Positions 61,678 to 64,000 of a stretch of 64,000 nucleotides of DNA are shown piece by piece. A program made the position numbers and the translations under genes. Every line of letters starts with the position of its first letter. Position 1 is the stretch's first letter. The stretch comes from Actinomycetes bacterium (GTDB taxonomy: Bacteria > Actinomycetota > Acidimicrobiia > IMCC26256 > JANYLB01): assembly GCA_025363815.1 (NCBI GenBank), contig JANYLB010000036.1, positions 1 to 64,000 on the forward strand, read 5' to 3'. A model generated the notes under the pieces. That model saw only the letters and a program-made list of their open reading frames with translations, ran no database searches and was not told where the DNA came from.

Positions 61678-62403
61678 ATGGCCGGCGAGTTTGCAACGGA
61701 GACCACCGGCGTGAGCGCCGACGTGACCGGTGTCGCGATCCAGGCACGAGGGATCACTCACGGCTATCCCCGACACGGCCAATCCGATGTCGTGGTGCTC
61801 AAGACCATCGATCTAATGCTCGAAGCGGGCGAGCGCGTCGCCATAACCGGCCGATCAGGTGCAGGAAAGACGACGCTGTTGGCACTCCTCGGCGGGTTGG
61901 AGCGGCCTCAGCACGGTTCGTTGCGCGTCGGTGCCGATGATCTCTCTACGCTCGACGGCGACGCACTAGCTGCCTATCGATGCAACACTGTGGGATTCGT
62001 GTTCCAGCACTTTGGATTGCTCGGGAGCCTGACCGCGCTCGAGAACGTCGAGTTGGCGATGGCGGTTGCGTCTACACCCCGGCGGCAGCGTTCGGCCAGA
62101 GCCCGCGAGCTGCTCGATGCCGTCGGGCTCTCCGCCCGGGCAGATCACCTTCCGTCGGCGCTCAGCGGTGGCGAGAGCCAACGGGTCGCGATCGCCCGGG
62201 CGCTCGCCAATGCTCCTCGCCTGCTGCTCGCCGACGAACCGACCGGAAATCTCGACGACGAGTCGTCGGCGCTCGTGCTCGATCTCCTCGCGGCATCGGC
62301 CGATGGTCACGGCTGCACCATCGTCGTCGCGACCCACGACGAAGCGGTTGCGGGGCGTTGGGATCGCCGTCTCGTGCTCGACGACGGCGTGCTCGGCTCT
62401 TGA
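61678..62403 (+). CDS. ABC transporter ATP-binding protein (LolD/MacB type)
   Basis: 241 residues: Walker A G-R-S-G-A-G-K-T-T, Q-loop region VGFVFQHFGLLGSLTALENV, signature L-S-G-G-E-S-Q-R, Walker B LLLADEPTGNLD and the switch histidine in TIVVATHDEAV. The ADEPTGNLD box places it in the LolD/MacB/FtsE group, which drives FtsX-type permeases (mechanotransmission, efflux of peptides or lipoproteins). The stop overlaps the permease start (TTGA). Confidence 0.9.
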   Translation: MAGEFATETTGVSADVTGVAIQARGITHGYPRHGQSDVVVLKTIDLMLEAGERVAITGRSGAGKTTLLALLGGLERPQHGSLRVGADDLSTLDGDALAAYRCNTVGFVFQHFGLLGSLTALENVELAMAVASTPRRQRSARARELLDAVGLSARADHLPSALSGGESQRVAIARALANAPRLLLADEPTGNLDDESSALVLDLLAASADGHGCTIVVATHDEAVAGRWDRRLVLDDGVLGS

Positions 62404-63752
62404 ACTGGTCCGATGGGTTCGTGATGGCCGTCCGCAGCATCCGACGTCGTTTCGGTCGGACGGTGCTCACAGTTGCTGCGGTCGCGTTGGCCGCCGCGTT
62501 GCTCACCTCGCTGCTGATCGCGGTGAGCTCAGCCCGGAGCCGGGTCTTCGACGCGGTCTCCAAGGGCGGTCCTCTCACCGGGATCCAGGTGTTCCCCGAC
62601 ACCCCCGACTTCGGCCAGATTGACAGCGACGCCGCCAAGCTTGGAAGGCCCCGTCCGATCGATGACGCCGCACGTCGACGCATCGCCGCGCTACCCGGCG
62701 TCAAGTCGGTCGTGGCCCTCATCAGCTCGAGCGTCTACATCGTCGCGCCGCCACCTCCCCAGCTGAAACGACCAAGCCGTCGCAACATCGCCCAGGTCGA
62801 GCCGTTCCGAGGCATACTCAGCGGCGTCGACATGCGACGCGTCGGTGAGCTTCCGATCACCCTGCTCGCCGGCCATCTCCCGATGCCGGGGTCCTTGCAC
62901 GAGATCGCGGTGACCGACTCGTACCTCCGGGCGGTCGGGCTGAAGGGCACCGACGCGAAGTCCGTTTTGGGGAGCGAGGTCGAGTTCGGAGCACCGAGAC
63001 TGTTCTCGGTCGACGGTCAGTCGACGGTACGCGGGCGCTGGACCAGGAGCACGGTCGTTGCGGTGGTCGCGGCCCAGGGCACGTCGGGGGAGCTCATCGG
63101 CTCGCTGTCACAGGTCCAGGCGGCTCGCGCGTGGACGGCGGCCAGCGACGTCGCGGGCGACCCCGAGGCGCAACGGTTCGCTGACCAACTGGGCGGCGGC
63201 TCGAAGTACAGCGCCTTGTTCGTCGTGACCAACGGCTTCGACAGCGTCGGTTCGACGCGGGCGGCTATCACCAAGATCGGGTTTTCGTCGAGCGCGCCCG
63301 AGAGCCTGATCGCCTCGGTCCGGCGCTACAGCCAGGTCGTCGAGATCGTCCTCACCGCGATCGGCCTGATCGCGTTGGGAATCGCGGCACTGGGAATCGC
63401 GAACGCGATGCTCGCCGCGGTGCGCGAACGGCGACGCGAGATCGGGGTTCTCAAGGCCATCGGAGCTAGAGATCGCGACGTTCGTCGGGTGTTCCTGGTC
63501 GAGGCGGGCCTCCTCGGCATCGCCGGTGGAGTCGTCGGTACTGGGTTCGGCTACGTGCTCGCCCGTATCGTCGGCCTCGCGGTGAACAACTACCTCAGAG
63601 GACAGGGTCTTGCCGGTGTGCACATAGGTTTTCCGGTCACGATCGTCGCCGCCGGCATCTTCGGTTCGGGGCTCCTCGCGCTGGTCGCAGGAACGGTTCC
63701 GGCGCAACGGGCAGCGCGACTTCCGGCGCGCCGGGCGATGGGCGACGGGTGA
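62400..63752 (+). CDS. FtsX-like permease
   Basis: 450 residues. N-terminal helix (TVLTVAAVALAAALLTSLLI), a large periplasmic domain of about 260 residues, then three C-terminal helices with the FtsX pattern: ALGIAALGIANAMLAAVRER, RREIGVLKAIGARDRDVRRV and PVTIVAAGIFGSGLLALVAG. A MacB-like arrangement. TTG 62400 is chosen from the TTGA overlap; ATG 62424 is an alternative. Together with the ATPase and the following lipoprotein it may move or release an extracytoplasmic substrate. Confidence 0.87.
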   Translation: MNWSDGFVMAVRSIRRRFGRTVLTVAAVALAAALLTSLLIAVSSARSRVFDAVSKGGPLTGIQVFPDTPDFGQIDSDAAKLGRPRPIDDAARRRIAALPGVKSVVALISSSVYIVAPPPPQLKRPSRRNIAQVEPFRGILSGVDMRRVGELPITLLAGHLPMPGSLHEIAVTDSYLRAVGLKGTDAKSVLGSEVEFGAPRLFSVDGQSTVRGRWTRSTVVAVVAAQGTSGELIGSLSQVQAARAWTAASDVAGDPEAQRFADQLGGGSKYSALFVVTNGFDSVGSTRAAITKIGFSSSAPESLIASVRRYSQVVEIVLTAIGLIALGIAALGIANAMLAAVRERRREIGVLKAIGARDRDVRRVFLVEAGLLGIAGGVVGTGFGYVLARIVGLAVNNYLRGQGLAGVHIGFPVTIVAAGIFGSGLLALVAGTVPAQRAARLPARRAMGDG

Positions 63753-64000
63753 GCATCCGCCGTTCGACAGCGATTCCTGTCGTCTGGTTGGCACTTGTGC
63801 TCTCGGTGGCGTTTGCCGGATGTGATCCCAGCCCTCACGCAGCACCGGTTCTACGGGGACGTGGCCGCCCGTCGCTCTACGTCGCGCTCGGCGGCGGCGA
63901 TGTGTACGGCGGCAGAACTGGTCTGACGAGCGCGTGGCCACAGATTCTGTTCCGGACCGCGCTGCCAATCACGACGACCTTCGTCAATCTGGCCGGTCGA
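63749..64000 (+). CDS. SGNH/GDSL-like lipoprotein, N-terminal part
   Basis: 84 codons to the right edge. A signal peptide with lipobox (LALVLSVAFAGC) anchors it outside. RPSLYVALGGGDVYGGRTGL then WPQILFRTALPITTTFVNLAG follow the SGNH hydrolase opening, in which the usual catalytic G-D-S appears as G-G-D; the serine is absent from that place in the visible part. GTG 63749 overlaps the FtsX stop by four bases, making it the third gene of the transporter operon. The C-terminal part is outside the window. Confidence 0.65.
   Translation, partial: MSIRRSTAIPVVWLALVLSVAFAGCDPSPHAAPVLRGRGRPSLYVALGGGDVYGGRTGLTSAWPQILFRTALPITTTFVNLAGR

Noticed and set aside
1-64000. CRISPR array, tRNA, rRNA, phage module
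   Set aside because: No regularly spaced repeats, cloverleaf sequences, rRNA segments or phage structural genes were recognised on either strand by eye.

Overview
The window is high-GC DNA with dense, often translationally coupled genes, many GTG/TTG starts, mycothiol-dependent-isomerase-like (DinB) proteins, a one-cysteine glutaredoxin, GerMN lipoprotein/histidine kinase pairing and DUF2889/DUF5522 families. This points to an actinobacterium; an Acidimicrobiia-like soil or water lineage is my best guess (inference). A recurring TAnnnT hexamer 5-7 nt upstream of start codons suggests that many genes here are transcribed without a 5' leader.

Layout. 1-1770: 3' end of an ABC substrate-binding protein, a complete IS6-family insertion sequence with 15-bp terminal repeats, then remnants of three genes. 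1728-9854: an acyl-CoA/lipid-type catabolic cluster: DUF2889 protein and an amidohydrolase broken by one in-frame TAG, divergent from a TetR gene, two acyl-CoA ligases, a stand-alone ligase N-terminal half, a thiolase-like protein and its DUF35 partner. 10117-17534: redox/sulfur block: DegV lipid-binding protein, monothiol glutaredoxin, a radical SAM protein ending in a CCAEP tail, an MFS transporter, a persulfide-dioxygenase-like MBL/rhodanese protein, and, divergently, an ArsR-rhodanese regulator with a Cys/Met-metabolism PLP enzyme, separated by a paired operator.

17695-24880: cupin, DinB-type protein, TPR-LuxR regulator, mannosyltransferase-like membrane protein, secreted alpha-L-rhamnosidase. 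24965-32405: SHOCT protein, nitronate monooxygenase, SufR-like and GAF/LuxR regulators, SnoaL-like protein, alpha/beta hydrolase, and an ArsR-SulP pair preceded by three 13-bp tandem repeats. 32383-36420: TetR divergent from an SRPBCC-sulfatase-beta-propeller operon. 36675-40162: a structured leader with a candidate 20-residue leader peptide, then a duplicated-permease anion ABC transporter and its ATPase with a C-terminal AAA-associated domain.

40134-53681: SRPBCC protein, large membrane protein, pirin, MFS, D-aminoacylase, dienelactone hydrolase, threonine-aldolase-like enzyme, a questin-oxidase-like protein under a promoter with a 19-bp spacer filled by a palindrome, GerMN lipoprotein with histidine kinase, and small zinc-ribbon proteins. 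53773-58937: both methylmalonyl-CoA mutase subunits and the MeaB chaperone (propionyl-CoA/odd-chain route). 58938-64000: DUF5522 and zinc-ribbon miniproteins, a GH29 alpha-L-fucosidase, a hotdog thioesterase, an ATPase/FtsX-type permease pair and the start of an SGNH-like lipoprotein that runs off the window. No rRNA, tRNA or CRISPR array was seen.
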